The notes under the pieces: model-generated | The model's input: the letters and a program-made list of their open reading frames with translations, nothing else | What the model was told of the DNA's origin: nothing | Databases searched by the model: none | Origin: Kineosporia rhizophila | GTDB taxonomy: Bacteria > Actinomycetota > Actinomycetes > Actinomycetales > Kineosporiaceae | NCBI RefSeq assembly: GCF_021277265.1 | Contig: NZ_JAJSOH010000009.1 | Span: forward strand, 1-64,000 | Direction: 5' to 3' | Length of the DNA: 64,000 bases | In this document: positions 9,133-19,525 of the stretch, piece by piece | Layout of the letters: every line of letters begins with the position of its first letter | Numbering within the stretch: position 1 is the stretch's first letter | Program-made: the position numbers and the translations under genes

Positions 9133-10443
9133 ATGCAGATGGGCGAAGGCAATGTGGGCTCCCGGCTCGACCAGTGGCTGGGGTCGTACGCAGCCCGCAC
9201 CCGGGGGATGACTGCGTCCGAGATCCGAGCTCTCTTCGCAGTCGCCAGTCGCCCCGAGGTCGTCTCCCTGGCCGGGGGTATGCCGAACCTGGCCGCGCTG
9301 CCGATGGACGTGGTGGGCCGCTCCCTCGCCGCCCTGGTCAGCCAGAACGGCCCGGTGGCCCTGCAGTACGGCTCCGGGCAGGGCGATCCGGAACTGCGCC
9401 GCCGCATCCTCGACGTGATGGCCCCGAACCGGGTCAGCGCGCACCCCGACGACATCGTCGTGACCACCGGCTCCCAGCAGGCCCTCGACCTGGTCACCCG
9501 CATCTTCGTGGACCCGGGCGACGTGGTGGTCGCCGAAGCTCCCAGCTACGTCGGCGCTCTCGGGGTGTTCCGCTCGTACCAGGCCGACGTGGTGCACGTG
9601 CCGATGGACGCCGAAGGCCTCATCCCGCAGGCCCTGCTCGACACCCTGGTGTCGCTCAAGCGCGCCGGCCGCCGGGTCAAGCTGCTGTACACGGTTCCCA
9701 ACCACCACAACCCCGGGGGCGTCTCCCTCTCCGCCGCCCGCCGTCCTCAGATTCTCGAGATCGCCCGCCGGTTCGGCGTTCTCATCCTTGAGGACGACCC
9801 CTACGGTCTGCTCGGCTTCGACGGGGACCCACTTCCCGCGCTGCACTCGCTCGACCCCGAGGGCGTCATCTACTTGGGCTCGTTCTCCAAGACCTTCGCC
9901 CCCGGCTTCCGCGTCGGCTGGGCCGTGGCTCCGCACGCCGTACGCGAGAAGCTGGTGCTGGCCAGCGAATCCTCCATCCTGTGCCCGAGTTCGTTCAGCC
10001 AGATGGCAGTTTCCGCCTACCTGGCCGAGCACGACTGGAAGCACCAGGTGGGCGTGTTCCGCGAGATGTACCGCGAACGCCGCGACGCGATGCTGCAGGC
10101 GCTGAACGACATGATGCCCACCTCGAGCTGGACCAACCCCCAGGGCGGCTTCTACGTCTGGGTGAAGGTTCCCGAGGGTCTGGACACGAAAGCCATGCTC
10201 CCCCGCGCGGTCACGGCCCGGGTCGCCTACGTGCCGGGCACTGCCTTCTACGCCGACGCCCAGGGGCGCGACCACATGCGTCTGTCCTACTGTTATCCCT
10301 CCCCCGAACGCATTCGCGAGGGGGTACGGCGGCTGGCCGCAGTCATCGACGAGGAGCTAGAGGTGCAGACAACTTTCGGCCCTGCACCGCGTTCGGCCGC
10401 TCCGGGCAGCAATGTGCAAACGGCCGGCCCCGACCTCACCTGA
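9133..10443 (+). CDS. PLP-dependent fold-type I aminotransferase (MocR/LysN-like)
   Basis: About 436 residues. Fold-type I aminotransferase signatures: VVSLAGGMPN near the N-terminus, the phosphate and PLP-binding stretch TTGSQQALDL, YTVPNHHNPGGVSLS, EDDPYGLLGF, and the PLP lysine in LGSFSKTFAPGFRVGW. This resembles 2-aminoadipate/aromatic aminotransferases and MocR C-terminal domains, without a DNA-binding domain. Two in-frame starts compete: ATG 9109 (no visible ribosome site) and ATG 9133 (GAAGGTGA just upstream); I prefer 9133. An aminotransferase followed by a Ddl-type ligase upstream of parB recurs in several actinobacteria. The substrate cannot be read from the sequence. Confidence 0.88.
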   Translation: MQMGEGNVGSRLDQWLGSYAARTRGMTASEIRALFAVASRPEVVSLAGGMPNLAALPMDVVGRSLAALVSQNGPVALQYGSGQGDPELRRRILDVMAPNRVSAHPDDIVVTTGSQQALDLVTRIFVDPGDVVVAEAPSYVGALGVFRSYQADVVHVPMDAEGLIPQALLDTLVSLKRAGRRVKLLYTVPNHHNPGGVSLSAARRPQILEIARRFGVLILEDDPYGLLGFDGDPLPALHSLDPEGVIYLGSFSKTFAPGFRVGWAVAPHAVREKLVLASESSILCPSSFSQMAVSAYLAEHDWKHQVGVFREMYRERRDAMLQALNDMMPTSSWTNPQGGFYVWVKVPEGLDTKAMLPRAVTARVAYVPGTAFYADAQGRDHMRLSYCYPSPERIREGVRRLAAVIDEELEVQTTFGPAPRSAAPGSNVQTAGPDLT

Positions 10444-10498
10444 CCCCTGCTGATCCACGCATGATTCGCCCCGCACGGGGCTGGAGGTTTGAAAGCTG

Positions 10499-11440
10499 AT
10501 GTTGTCGCCGCGGGTTCTGATCCTTGCGGGTGGTCTCTCGCACGAACGAGAGGTGTCGCTCCGGTCAGGGCGCCGGGTCGCCGAGTCGTTGCGGGAGAGC
10601 GGGTGCGAGGTCACCGTCACGGACGTCGACGACCAGTTGCTCGACACCCTCCGCTCCGGGCAGGTCGACGTGGTGTGGCCGCTGCTGCACGGGGTCAGTG
10701 GCGAGGACGGCGCGGTGCGGGACGTGCTGGAACTGGTGGGCGTGCCCTACGTAGGGTCCGACCCGGCTGCCTGTCGGCTCTCGTGGGACAAGTCCGTGGC
10801 CAAAGGCATTGTGCAGGAGGCCAAGATTGCGACGCCCCGGTTCGTCGCCCTACCCCACGGCATCTTCCGTGAGCTCGGCGCGAACCGCGTATTGAACTCG
10901 ATCGTGGACAAGCTGGGTCTGCCGCTCGTGGTCAAACCCGCCCGTGGCGGCTCGGCGCTGGGAGCTTCAGCGGTGCGCGAGGCAACGGCTCTGCCCCGCG
11001 CCATGGTCGACTGCTTCGCCTACGGAGACGTGGCGATGGTCGAGCAGCGCATCACTGGGGTCGAAGTCGCCGTTACGGTGCTCGACACGGGGACGGGACC
11101 GGTCGCTCTCCCCCCGGTAGAGATCGTGCCCGACTCCGGCTTCTACGACTACGACGCCCGCTACATCGCCGGCGCCACCGAGTTCTTCTGCCCAGCCCGT
11201 CTTCCCGATGCTGCGTTGGAGGCGGTGAAGGCGGCCGCGCTCACGGCCCACAAGGCGTTCGGTCTACGGCACGTGTCCCGCACCGATCTGATCGTCGACG
11301 AGTCCGGCGAACCCTGGTTCCTCGAGGTCAACGTGGCACCGGGGATGACCGAGACCTCACTGCTGCCACTGTCGATCGAGGCGGCCGGCCTGTCGGCCCC
11401 CTCGATGTATCGGCAGCTGGTCGAAAGGGCACTGGTCTAG
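10499..11440 (+). CDS. ddl: D-alanine-D-alanine ligase family ATP-grasp enzyme
   Basis: 313 residues, the short (DdlB-like) length. N-terminal SHEREVSLRSGRRVAESL is the Ddl substrate loop. The ATP-grasp core has VVKPARGGSALGASAV and the Mg/ATP segment RTDLIVDESGEPWFLEVNVAPGMTETSLLPLSIEAAG. Family enzymes join two D-alanines for peptidoglycan; a different D-amino-acid specificity cannot be excluded, because many actinobacteria have a second Ddl elsewhere. The start ATG has GGAGG 10 bp upstream. It lies 55 bp after the aminotransferase, suggesting one transcript, and ends at a strong terminator shared with the converging parB. Confidence 0.88.
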   Translation: MLSPRVLILAGGLSHEREVSLRSGRRVAESLRESGCEVTVTDVDDQLLDTLRSGQVDVVWPLLHGVSGEDGAVRDVLELVGVPYVGSDPAACRLSWDKSVAKGIVQEAKIATPRFVALPHGIFRELGANRVLNSIVDKLGLPLVVKPARGGSALGASAVREATALPRAMVDCFAYGDVAMVEQRITGVEVAVTVLDTGTGPVALPPVEIVPDSGFYDYDARYIAGATEFFCPARLPDAALEAVKAAALTAHKAFGLRHVSRTDLIVDESGEPWFLEVNVAPGMTETSLLPLSIEAAGLSAPSMYRQLVERALV

Positions 11441-11453
11441 AGCCCTTTCAAGC

Positions 11454-11493
11454 AAAGGACGCCTGTCAGCGGTTGGGCTGACAGGCGTCCTTT
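11454..11493. terminator. Bidirectional terminator between ddl and parB
   Basis: A perfect 17-bp stem (AAAGGACGCCTGTCAGC and its complement) around a 6-nt loop, ending in TTT on the plus strand and starting with AAA, so it can work for both convergent genes. Confidence 0.92.
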
Positions 11494-11505
11494 GTCGGTT
11501 CGGGC

Positions 11506-12669
11506 CTATTCGTCGTTCTGGAACGCCTTGCGCAGCTCCGGGGCCAGGATGTCGAGGATCCGGTTGAGATCCTCCACGCTGGCGAACTCGACGCTCAGCT
11601 TGCCCTTCGCCCGGCCCAGCGCGATGTTGACCCGGGTGTCGAGCCGGTCAGCCAGACGCCCGGCCAGATCGTCCAGCTCGGCGTTGCGGCCGCCGGCCCG
11701 CGGCTTACGCCGAGCGCTGGTGCTGGGCGAGTCGCTGGGATCGCTGACCGCGACGGCCTCTTCGGTGGCACGCACCGACATGCCCTCGTTGACGATCCGC
11801 TGCGCCAGGGCGTCCATCGCATCGGCGTTCTCGAGACCCAGCAGGGCCCGGGCGTGACCGGCCGAAAGAACGCCTGCGGCCACCCGCCGCTGTACCTGCG
11901 GCGGCAGGCGCAACAGACGGATGGTGTTGCTGATCTGGGGACGCGAGCGACCGATGCGCGTGGCCAGGACTTCGTGCGTGCAGCCGAAGTCGTCGAGGAG
12001 CTGCTGGTAGGCGGCGGCCTCCTCGAGCGGGTTCAGCTCGCTGCGGTGCAGGTTCTCCAGCAGCGCATCGCGCAGCATGTCGTCATCGTTGGTGTCCCGG
12101 ACGATGGCCGGAATGTGCTCGAGGCCGGCCTCCTTGCTCGCCCGCCAGCGCCGCTCACCCATGATGAGCTCGTAGGTCGCGTCACCGGCAGAACCACCAC
12201 CGGGTACCGAGCGGACCACGATGGGCTGGAGTACACCGATCTCCTTGACAGAGTGCACCAGCTCGGCCATGGCTTCTTCGTCGAACGCGGTGCGCGGCTG
12301 GCGCGAGTTCGGCACGATGGCGCCGACCGGCAGCTCAGTGAAGTACGCCCCAGGTACGGGAACCAGCTCCGGGCCTGCGGGCCGGGCATCCGCCTTGGGC
12401 TCGGGGGTGCTGGTCTGGTCTGCCTTCTCGTTCGACTGACTGTCCGGCGTGGCTGCGTCGGCCGGCGTCTGGGCCTTGGCCTCGCTCGCCTTGGTGTCTG
12501 TCTTGGCGTCGACCTTGGTGTCAGCCTTGGCCTCGGCCGGCGCGTCACCGTCTTGACGGTCGTTGAAGAAGACGCCGTCCACCGGCCGGTCACCGGCGGG
12601 TCGGGCGGCCGGAGGCGGTGGGATCAGCGCTCCGAGGCCCCGCCCCAAGCCCCTTCGCTTGTCGCTCAC
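11506..12669 (-). CDS. parB: Chromosome-partitioning protein ParB
   Basis: 387 residues. The start [17 protein letters not shown] is the classic ParB N-terminus that contacts ParA. A charged linker of about 80 residues (repeated AKADTK-type units) precedes the CTPase/Srx-like domain, with [15 protein letters not shown] and the nucleotide motif GERRWRAS near residue 173. The helix-turn-helix that reads parS is [28 protein letters not shown]-terminal dimer domain closes the protein. The family loads at parS sites, slides as a CTP clamp, and recruits SMC. It lies 283 bp downstream of parA on the same strand. Its likely targets are the parS-like palindromes listed between 14.9 and 29.3 kb. Confidence 0.96.
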   Translation of the reverse strand: MSDKRRGLGRGLGALIPPPPAARPAGDRPVDGVFFNDRQDGDAPAEAKADTKVDAKTDTKASEAKAQTPADAATPDSQSNEKADQTSTPEPKADARPAGPELVPVPGAYFTELPVGAIVPNSRQPRTAFDEEAMAELVHSVKEIGVLQPIVVRSVPGGGSAGDATYELIMGERRWRASKEAGLEHIPAIVRDTNDDDMLRDALLENLHRSELNPLEEAAAYQQLLDDFGCTHEVLATRIGRSRPQISNTIRLLRLPPQVQRRVAAGVLSAGHARALLGLENADAMDALAQRIVNEGMSVRATEEAVAVSDPSDSPSTSARRKPRAGGRNAELDDLAGRLADRLDTRVNIALGRAKGKLSVEFASVEDLNRILDILAPELRKAFQNDE

Positions 12670-12952
12670 ACCTGCTCCTCGTCAGTACGCATGGTCTTTC
12701 CGCTCTGCCACGTGCTTGCGCCGGTTGGCCTAGTCGATCCCCGTTTTACGGCTTATGGTGCGCTGGCCCACACACGGGATCACCCATGTGGCGCAGCTTC
12801 TACATCCCGCTCGGCGGGTGAGCGCCGCAGCTGTAACCCCCAGCGTGCGACCAGGGCGGCTACCGTCTCGTTCTCGTCCGAACGTGCCAGCGGCCACCCC
12901 CGTCGTTGTCACTACCGGTCGATGGTGCCCGTCGCCTTGTCGGCAGGTGCCA

Positions 12953-14995
12953 TCAAGATCGTCCCCCCGCACTGCCGCGTTCGCTCTCGTCCAGAACCTG
13001 TTCGGCCAGCTCCCGAGCCGCCTCCAGGTAGGAGAGCGCACCGCTGGAAGCCGGGTCGTACGTCATCACCGTCTGCCCGTGGCTGGGCGCCTCGGAGATC
13101 CGCACCGAACGCGGCACCGTCGTCCTGAGTACCTCGGTGGTGAAGTGTGCCCGAACCTCGTCGGCAACCTGCGACGACAGGCGGGTACGCCCGTCGTACA
13201 TCGTGAGCAGAATCGTCGAGACGTGCAGCTTCGGGTTGAGGTGGCCCTTGATCAGGTCCACGTTGCGCAGCAGCTGGGACAGGCCCTCCAGTGCGTAGTA
13301 CTCGCACTGGATCGGGATGAGCACCTCCTGCGCGGCCACGAAGGCGTTGACCGTGAGCAGCCCCAGGCTGGGCGGGCAGTCGATCAGGATGTAGTCGAGC
13401 CGGCCCGGCCCGGCCTCCTGCTCCTCGAGGTAGGTGGCGACCGCCTTCTGCAGACGCGACTCGCGGGCGACCAGCGAGACCAGCTCGATCTCGGCACCGG
13501 CCAGGTCGATCGTGGCCGGCGCGCACCAGAGGTTGTCGACGTCGGGGCACTTCTGCACGACGTCCTTCAGCGGCATGCCATCGACCAGCACGTCGTAGAT
13601 GCTGGGGACCTCGGCGTGGTGATCGATACCGAGGGCGGTGGACGCATTGCCCTGCGGGTCGTTGTCGAGCACCAGCACGCGCAGACCGGCCTGGGCGAGG
13701 GCCGCAGCCAGGTTGACCGTCGTGGTGGTCTTCCCGACGCCGCCCTTCTGGTTGGACACCGTCAGCACCCGGGTCTCTTTCGGACGCGGGAACCGCCGGC
13801 CGGCCAGGGCGATGCGCCGACGAGTGTCCTCAGCAACCTCGAGCGCCAGGGGCGTGGAATCGTCCAGCAACGAGATCGATTCGACCAGCGGCTGACTGCC
13901 CGTGGTGGGCGGAGCCGTCGGTGCCGTGGTCGCCGCAGCATCCCGGGCCTCGACCGGACGCTGGACCGGCTGCCGGAATCCCGGCGTCGGCTCAACGCCC
14001 AGCCAGGGGCGGGTGACGGACATCGAGTATCCGGCCTCGGTGTCCGAAGTGCTGGGCTCGTTGCTCGCTGACATCCGAACCTCTGCAGATGGTTGGTGAG
14101 CCGGAGCTTCTGCCCCGGCCCGGCTGCCGTGGAACTCGGCGCTGGCGTGCTGCTGCTGGCGATCAGTGGCCGGCGTGCTTCCGTGCCGCTCAGCCGGGTT
14201 CATATCGATCAGAGAGCCATTCTCACTATGGGCCCGGCTCACATACGCCGCAACGATCTTGTCGATGTCTGGCGTGACGATCTGCTGGCCCGGAATTCCA
14301 ATGGGTGTACCTCCCTGATCGTATCCCTCCGGGGGGAAAACTCCGCCTCCTGTGTTGAACCGATCCACGGGAGGCGGCGGGAGATCGTCACTTTCTCGGA
14401 GGTCCACAACGGTCTGTGGTGGGGAGATTGCCGGGGGTGCTTCTTCGCTTGTGGTTGGGGGGATGTGGTGGATCACCTGCAGGGACGGATCGGACGGGGC
14501 GGTTCCGGCTGAGGCAGGATGCTCGAGCTCCTGTGCGTCTAAGGCAGGGCTGTCATTCTCAAGCCCGACCGCAGAACTAGCTCCACCGTCTCGGGCTCCG
14601 GCCAAGCTTGCGGTGTTGGTGGTTACAGCCGGCCGGTCGCTCACGGCGACTGTGGGCTGGGCTGACCAGGTCGGCTCGACCGGTTCGGTCACCGCTCTTT
14701 GAACCAGAGCCCGCCGCTCTTCGTTGACTGACGCTGCGGTTCGCGCCCTGAAGGCACCGCCACCTTTATGGCGAGCAGGGGTCGGCTGGGGCGCCTCTAC
14801 CGCGGACTCCTCGTCAGTCTTCGACAGCTCCACTTCCGGGCTGGCCGGGGCTGCCTTCGCGGCCGCTGCCTGTTCCACGGCTCCCGAGCGCGATGTTTCA
14901 CGGGAAACCTTTGCGGGTTTGCGCTCACTCCTCGGCCATCCCAGGCCGTTGGCCATTCGCTTCAGTGCTGTCGAGGGCCAGCCCAAGTCGCTCAC
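12953..14995 (-). CDS. parA: Chromosome-partitioning ATPase ParA with long N-terminal extension
   Basis: 680 residues, about twice the usual 290-350. The ATPase occupies the last 270: deviant Walker A QKGGVGKTTTTVNLAAAL at about residue 417, Walker A' VLDNDPQGNASTALG, and Walker B YILIDCPPSLGLLT. Residues 1-400 are Pro/Ser/Ala/Glu-rich and probably disordered. I keep the long form because GTG 14995 has AAGGAGAGG 6 bp upstream and the composition looks protein-like. Residues KVSRETSR are encoded by a parS-like palindrome at 14894-14909, a pattern seen at the start of many actinobacterial ParA proteins. A shorter form from ATG 14074 (MSASNEPSTSDTEAG, with AGAGG upstream) is the main alternative. 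ParA-ATP moves ParB-parS complexes along the nucleoid. The gene faces away from a 16-kb gene-free region. Confidence 0.93.
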   Translation of the reverse strand: MSDLGWPSTALKRMANGLGWPRSERKPAKVSRETSRSGAVEQAAAAKAAPASPEVELSKTDEESAVEAPQPTPARHKGGGAFRARTAASVNEERRALVQRAVTEPVEPTWSAQPTVAVSDRPAVTTNTASLAGARDGGASSAVGLENDSPALDAQELEHPASAGTAPSDPSLQVIHHIPPTTSEEAPPAISPPQTVVDLRESDDLPPPPVDRFNTGGGVFPPEGYDQGGTPIGIPGQQIVTPDIDKIVAAYVSRAHSENGSLIDMNPAERHGSTPATDRQQQHASAEFHGSRAGAEAPAHQPSAEVRMSASNEPSTSDTEAGYSMSVTRPWLGVEPTPGFRQPVQRPVEARDAAATTAPTAPPTTGSQPLVESISLLDDSTPLALEVAEDTRRRIALAGRRFPRPKETRVLTVSNQKGGVGKTTTTVNLAAALAQAGLRVLVLDNDPQGNASTALGIDHHAEVPSIYDVLVDGMPLKDVVQKCPDVDNLWCAPATIDLAGAEIELVSLVARESRLQKAVATYLEEQEAGPGRLDYILIDCPPSLGLLTVNAFVAAQEVLIPIQCEYYALEGLSQLLRNVDLIKGHLNPKLHVSTILLTMYDGRTRLSSQVADEVRAHFTTEVLRTTVPRSVRISEAPSHGQTVMTYDPASSGALSYLEAARELAEQVLDESERGSAGGRS
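14894..14909. promoter_or_regulatory. parS-like site 1 (inside parA coding)
   Basis: TGTTTCACGGGAAACC, two mismatches to the consensus TGTTTCACGTGAAACA. It is the only site with a change in the central CACGTG. It encodes VSRET near the ParA N-terminus. Confidence 0.7.
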
Positions 14996-15057
14996 CAACG
15001 TCCTCTCCTTGACCACTCGAAGTCGTCATCTCGCGCTCCATCGGCCCGGGCCTTGGT

Positions 15058-15233
15058 TCTCCACAGCCCGCCCGTTCTTTGAGTGGGTGTGGATAACTTC
15101 TTGGGCCGTTAACGGCTGTGGAACGAACTCATCCGGGCTGGTCAAAGCCCGAATCGGAGTCCTGCTGCCTAGTCCGTGGTTAGAGACTTTCCCCAAGTTG
15201 TCCACAGGTGGACAGTGCATAGGTTGTGGATTA
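15058..15233. promoter_or_regulatory. DnaA-box cluster upstream of parA
   Basis: Two perfect DnaA boxes: TTATCCACA (minus strand, 15088-15096) and TTGTCCACA (plus, 15198-15206). Near-matches lie at 15058-15066 (TTCTCCACA) and 15225-15233 (TAATCCACA on the minus strand). They lie 60-240 bp before the parA start. Confidence 0.6.
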
Positions 15234-15395
15234 CTCGGGCGCGCCCAGCGATGGATGGCACCTGCGTAGGCACGTGCTTACTCACCGCTGGTAGTGGAGT
15301 AAGTCAATCACGTCACCATCACATTGCTCACGAAGTAGCGGGGAAAAGTACCCGCGCGTCATGGGGCCTGCCTCATGGCGCGGTGGCGATGGCGC

Positions 15396-15411
15396 TGTTT
15401 CACGTGAATCA
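15396..15411. promoter_or_regulatory. parS-like site 2
   Basis: TGTTTCACGTGAATCA, one mismatch to the parS consensus, the best match in the window. It is about 400 bp upstream of the parA start. Confidence 0.85.
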
Positions 15412-15985
15412 GCGGCAGACTTTGCCGGCTTGGGCTCAACTTGATCTGTCGCCATCCCCCACCCGAGTCGTGGCGAGGCGTGGGCTGACGCGCGTCGCGA
15501 GCCTGGCCCTAGGCCCTCTCGCCGTGCTGCCGTCACCTACATCTCGACCGGACCGCCTCGGATACGGTCGCGCGTTACCCACGCGAAGACGCTTGCGCTG
15601 CTTATCTCTGGCCCCTTCGAAGCGGCCGATTGACCGTCCGCAGACCCGGCCCCTCTCGGCCAATTACCTGTGACTGGCCTAAGCCGTTGCCAGCGCAGCG
15701 CCCAGGTCGACTCACTGCAGGCCCAGCCATAGGCCAAGGCACGATCGCCAAGCCGGGTGCCGCACCACAAAGGATCCATCCTTCGCAGGCAGATGACACG
15801 GCAGCGGCGCAAGATTGCGCTCGCTACTCCTGGCCCCTTCCCATGGCTGGCCAGGCAGGCAAGGGAAACCCAGCGGCGGGCCAGCGGCGCTGCGCATGTC
15901 TTCAGTGCCTATGCCTCACTGAGCTGTTAGCCCGGCTCAACTATACAGGACCAGGCGACACCGGCCGCGATCTCCTGCCACTCAA

Positions 15986-16057
15986 GACCACTGAAGGCAC
16001 TGACGTATTTCGGGGCCCCAACCAGACATCGATCGCACAGGGCAGCCCGCACCGCCA
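15986..16057. repeat. Composite dispersed repeat (copy A)
   Basis: The left part (15986-16043) matches 27605-27663 at roughly 80% with one indel. The right part (16035-16057) matches 26147-26169 with one mismatch in 23. The shared stretch reads as ...VFRGP... on the plus strand in both copies A and C, but no intact frame survives, so this looks like a remnant of a formerly common sequence. Confidence 0.6.
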
Positions 16058-16429
16058 CCTCCTCGACGCTGCTGCCCTATCGCGTGCGGCAGCACGACTC
16101 ATCCACTTTTGCCACTGCCGCTAGCCCTACCCGACCGCGCGCCTCTTGGGAGGGTCCCATCGCTAGCTTTCGCCCGCGCTGATGGTTTCGCCGAACCACA
16201 CGCGCCCACCTACTGCCCATCACCTACTGCGCTCGACCTACCTGCCCATTACCAACCGCGCTCCACCCACCTGCCCACCTGCCCAAGGCTGCCTCCCCGA
16301 CTTCCCGTCCTGTGCCCCTAGACGCGCGATCTTCACCTCGCGCTTCTACTTCATCCTTTGTCTTCTGCCTCATCCTTGTCTTCGCTCCCGCCCCCAGCCC
16401 TCCCCCGTTTCCGTTCCGCCTAGCTCTCC

Positions 16430-16502
16430 GTGCTCCGTTTCCGTGCTCCGTCCCCGTGCTCCGTCGGCGTGCTCCGTCGGCGAGCTCCGCCACCGAGCTC
16501 CG
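16430..16502. repeat. 13-bp tandem repeat, about 5.6 copies
   Basis: Units of the form GTGCTCCGTNNNC start at 16430, 16443, 16456, 16469, 16482 and 16495 with small changes (GAGCTCCG in the last two). It is noncoding and lies inside the parA-rsmG interval. Confidence 0.8.
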
Positions 16503-19500
16503 AAGCGTTTACCCCATTGAGCAATCTCTTGAGCGCACCCAAGGATGCAGCCACCCGAGCGAGCTAGCCGGCCTGCTCTATGTCTGGCAGCGCACGACGC
16601 AACTTCGCCGAGAACACTCAGACCCATGAGAAAGCCGGGGCTGCATATAACCCACGGGTCGCCGCCGATGTATGGCAAGAGGTCGGCACGAGCGATCCAG
16701 CCCATCGCCACTTTCAGCCTCTGACTCCTTGCGCCATTTCACGCGGCTTAGCCAGACATGGGGCGTCGCCGATCGCGTCTCGGCCGCCATGCACCGGCAT
16801 CTTCAACATCGCTCAGGCCTGCCTGGCCGAACTTATTCAGTGCGCGCGGCAACGGCTTCCCGATGAAGCTTGTCTACTTAGCCAGCCGCGGATATCTCGG
16901 CACCTTCACTTTGCAGCGTCTCGACCCGGGCAGGCGGCTCATGGCGAAACGGCCGGCCGCAGCCACTTGCCAGAACAGCTATCTCCGTCTTGAGCGTCCT
17001 TTAGGCGGTCCTAGCTAGCTCTGCCACAACCAAGGGGCGGTCGCGACTGACTGCTCTTAGGTGCCGCCTCACTCAGTGGCAGCCGGAATGCTGATGGCCA
17101 CAGTCGGACGACGCCGCAAGCTTCGAGCGCCCGTTCTCCGCGTAAGCCAAAGCACTGGGCTTCATGCCAAGCATTGTTCGTCTATTCAACGGGCGCTCGG
17201 CATTGCCAGGAGGGCTCGACTGACGGAGGCCCATTGGCAATGCAGGAGCCGCACTGAGGCATCGGAATACTGCATTTGATCTAGAAGCAAGCGGATCGTC
17301 ATGCTCGAGATCAGGCCAACCAGTGGAGGTCGTGCCTTGGTCAGCCGAGGGCCTGGCATGAGCATCCCCCGAGACCGACGTCTAGGGCGGCGTACAGATT
17401 CATGGAACAAGAGAGATCCCCAGGCTGCAGCACCCATGCGGTCCTCCTCGTCGGCGGCCGCTGCGCGCATCGAGCTCCCCGCCTGCTGAGCGTCTCCCCT
17501 TTCTGCGCCCCGAGATCGGTAAGGCCAGCAATGACCGTGGACGTTAACGGATGTCCACGTCGTGGCGGCCAAGGCAGCTTCACGGTTGGCCTTCCGATCG
17601 CCACTTCCGTTTAGCCGCAGTCCCCGGAACCTGGCTCGCGCCCTCAGCCAGGCTGCGGACGTGTCAGAGTCTGCTCATCTTGGAAGGGAGATGGCAGGCC
17701 GCCAGTCATGCGGTCAACTTTCACCGCGTCATTCCTCGACCTCGGCCTTGTGCCAGTCGACAAGGCTGATCGCTGCATGCTGAGCCTCAATCTCAGTCAA
17801 CGCCGGCCTCCGTCAGTTCGCTCAACACCTGGCTGGGCCTGCGCTCGTGAATGGGGTGCGCCCTGTGTACTCCTCCGTCCAACCGCCGACCACCGGTGGG
17901 TCAGCATCAGCCAGGCGGTCGGTTCGACAACACTCATCCTCCGCCGGCCAGCAGCCGCCATGCCCGTCACCGTCAAGGTTGCGGCCCGTTCGAGAAATGG
18001 CCCGGCTTGTAGGGCACATGCCCCCACGCAACAACGACGCCAAAAACCCACGCCGCCCTCGTTCCATGCTCCTCGCCGTTCACCTCCATCGCGCCGAATC
18101 CAGAAGCAGCCGGTTCAAAGAGGCACGTCGCCAGAACATGAGGAGGTGCCTTGGGCACCTGCACCCCCAGGCACCTACCTAGGTTGGTAAGACTGATCCG
18201 CTCACCTTCGCAAGCGCTTAACTGCTCGTCGTGCGATCCGTGCTCGCCTCTGCCAAGCCCGCCCCTGTACCGATCGCCTCACCTCTGGATCCTGCCCGTT
18301 GCCCTGATTCAGGATCTCGGCAAAGCCCCTTCAAGTTCACTTGACCGGTGGCAGCTTCAAGAGACAGGCCGCTTCGTGCTGGTGGTTCGCGCAATCCGCC
18401 GGCGCCGCGGGCCCCGTCCAACGAAGCTTCCGCATCAAGCTGCTTCTTCCGTCGAAGGTCATCTGCGTCAGTAGCGCCATAGGGCTTGGCTGCCGCAATT
18501 CTTTCGACGGCCTCCTCTGACCGAGGCGCTGGCTCCGACCGTCACTTCCGGCTGTGACGCTCGAATGGCCAAGCCGGACGACGCCTCAGCGGGGTACCGA
18601 ATCGTTGGATACGTACCGGTGTCCTTCCTCCCCCGCCGAATTAGCCTCGCAGGTGCAGCGCCCATGCTCGGTAGGCGCTCGGTCCCGGCCCGACTTACTG
18701 ATCCAAGGGGCAGTCCGTCGCAGCTACCAGGTCCGTTGGGTCACCCGCGAAGTTGCATAATTCGCTGCCCCATACGCTGAAAATGGGATCCCAGTCCGCT
18801 AGGCGTAGGGAAGGCCCTGAGCCGCTCCCGTCCCATAGGTCGGGGATAAGTGCTCCTGCCGAACGTCAGCAATTGCGCCCACGTGCACACCGAACTCCCC
18901 CATAGTCAGCATGCACCGGTGACTGTTCCGAACTGGTTAACGACTTTCCCCAACCACGATCCACAGGTGTGCACATCCGCGCATCGACCGTCGGCGCAGG
19001 TAGGGCCGCCTGATAGTGAATGGATCGGTTGCCGGTTGGAGCATCGCGACAGGCCGTTGCTTCGAGTCGCGCTTGGACGCACGACAAGTCATTCGTAGAC
19101 CAAGGGGCTGGGACCTAGCGCCTAACGCATACGCCGGCATCGTCCGCCCCGGGAAGCGTGAGCTAATAGCTGGGCCCATCCCGCCCAGCGTCTTACTCAA
19201 TGCGCTCGAGGCGCGCGCAGCAACGTGCCAACCCGCGCGGCAGGCCTAGGGCGGCTTACCCGCGCGGCGGGCTCAGGTCGAAATTGTTCGCTGAGGCCTT
19301 CGAGGCTCGCGGGGCCGTATTCACTTAACCGATGACCTCACCTGTGCCGACCTCTGACCAGCCCGGTCATGTGTCGCGATGAGGCTGGACCCCAGGCTCG
19401 ACCGGCTTGTCTGCACACCCTCGCATGCTTATGAGTTGAGGCGTTGTCGATCCATTCTTAGGTCCCCAACTGCCCCAAGGCCGGCCGATCATGTCGAGAC

Positions 19501-19509
19501 GAGCCCGCT

Positions 19510-19525
19510 CGTTCCACGTGAAACC
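19510..19525. promoter_or_regulatory. parS-like site 3
   Basis: CGTTCCACGTGAAACC, three mismatches to consensus, central CCACGTGAAAC kept. Confidence 0.65.

Noticed and set aside
17200-17243. Inverted repeat GCATTGCCA ... TGGCAATGC
   Set aside because: Only 9 bp per arm with a 26-nt loop; expected by chance in 16 kb.
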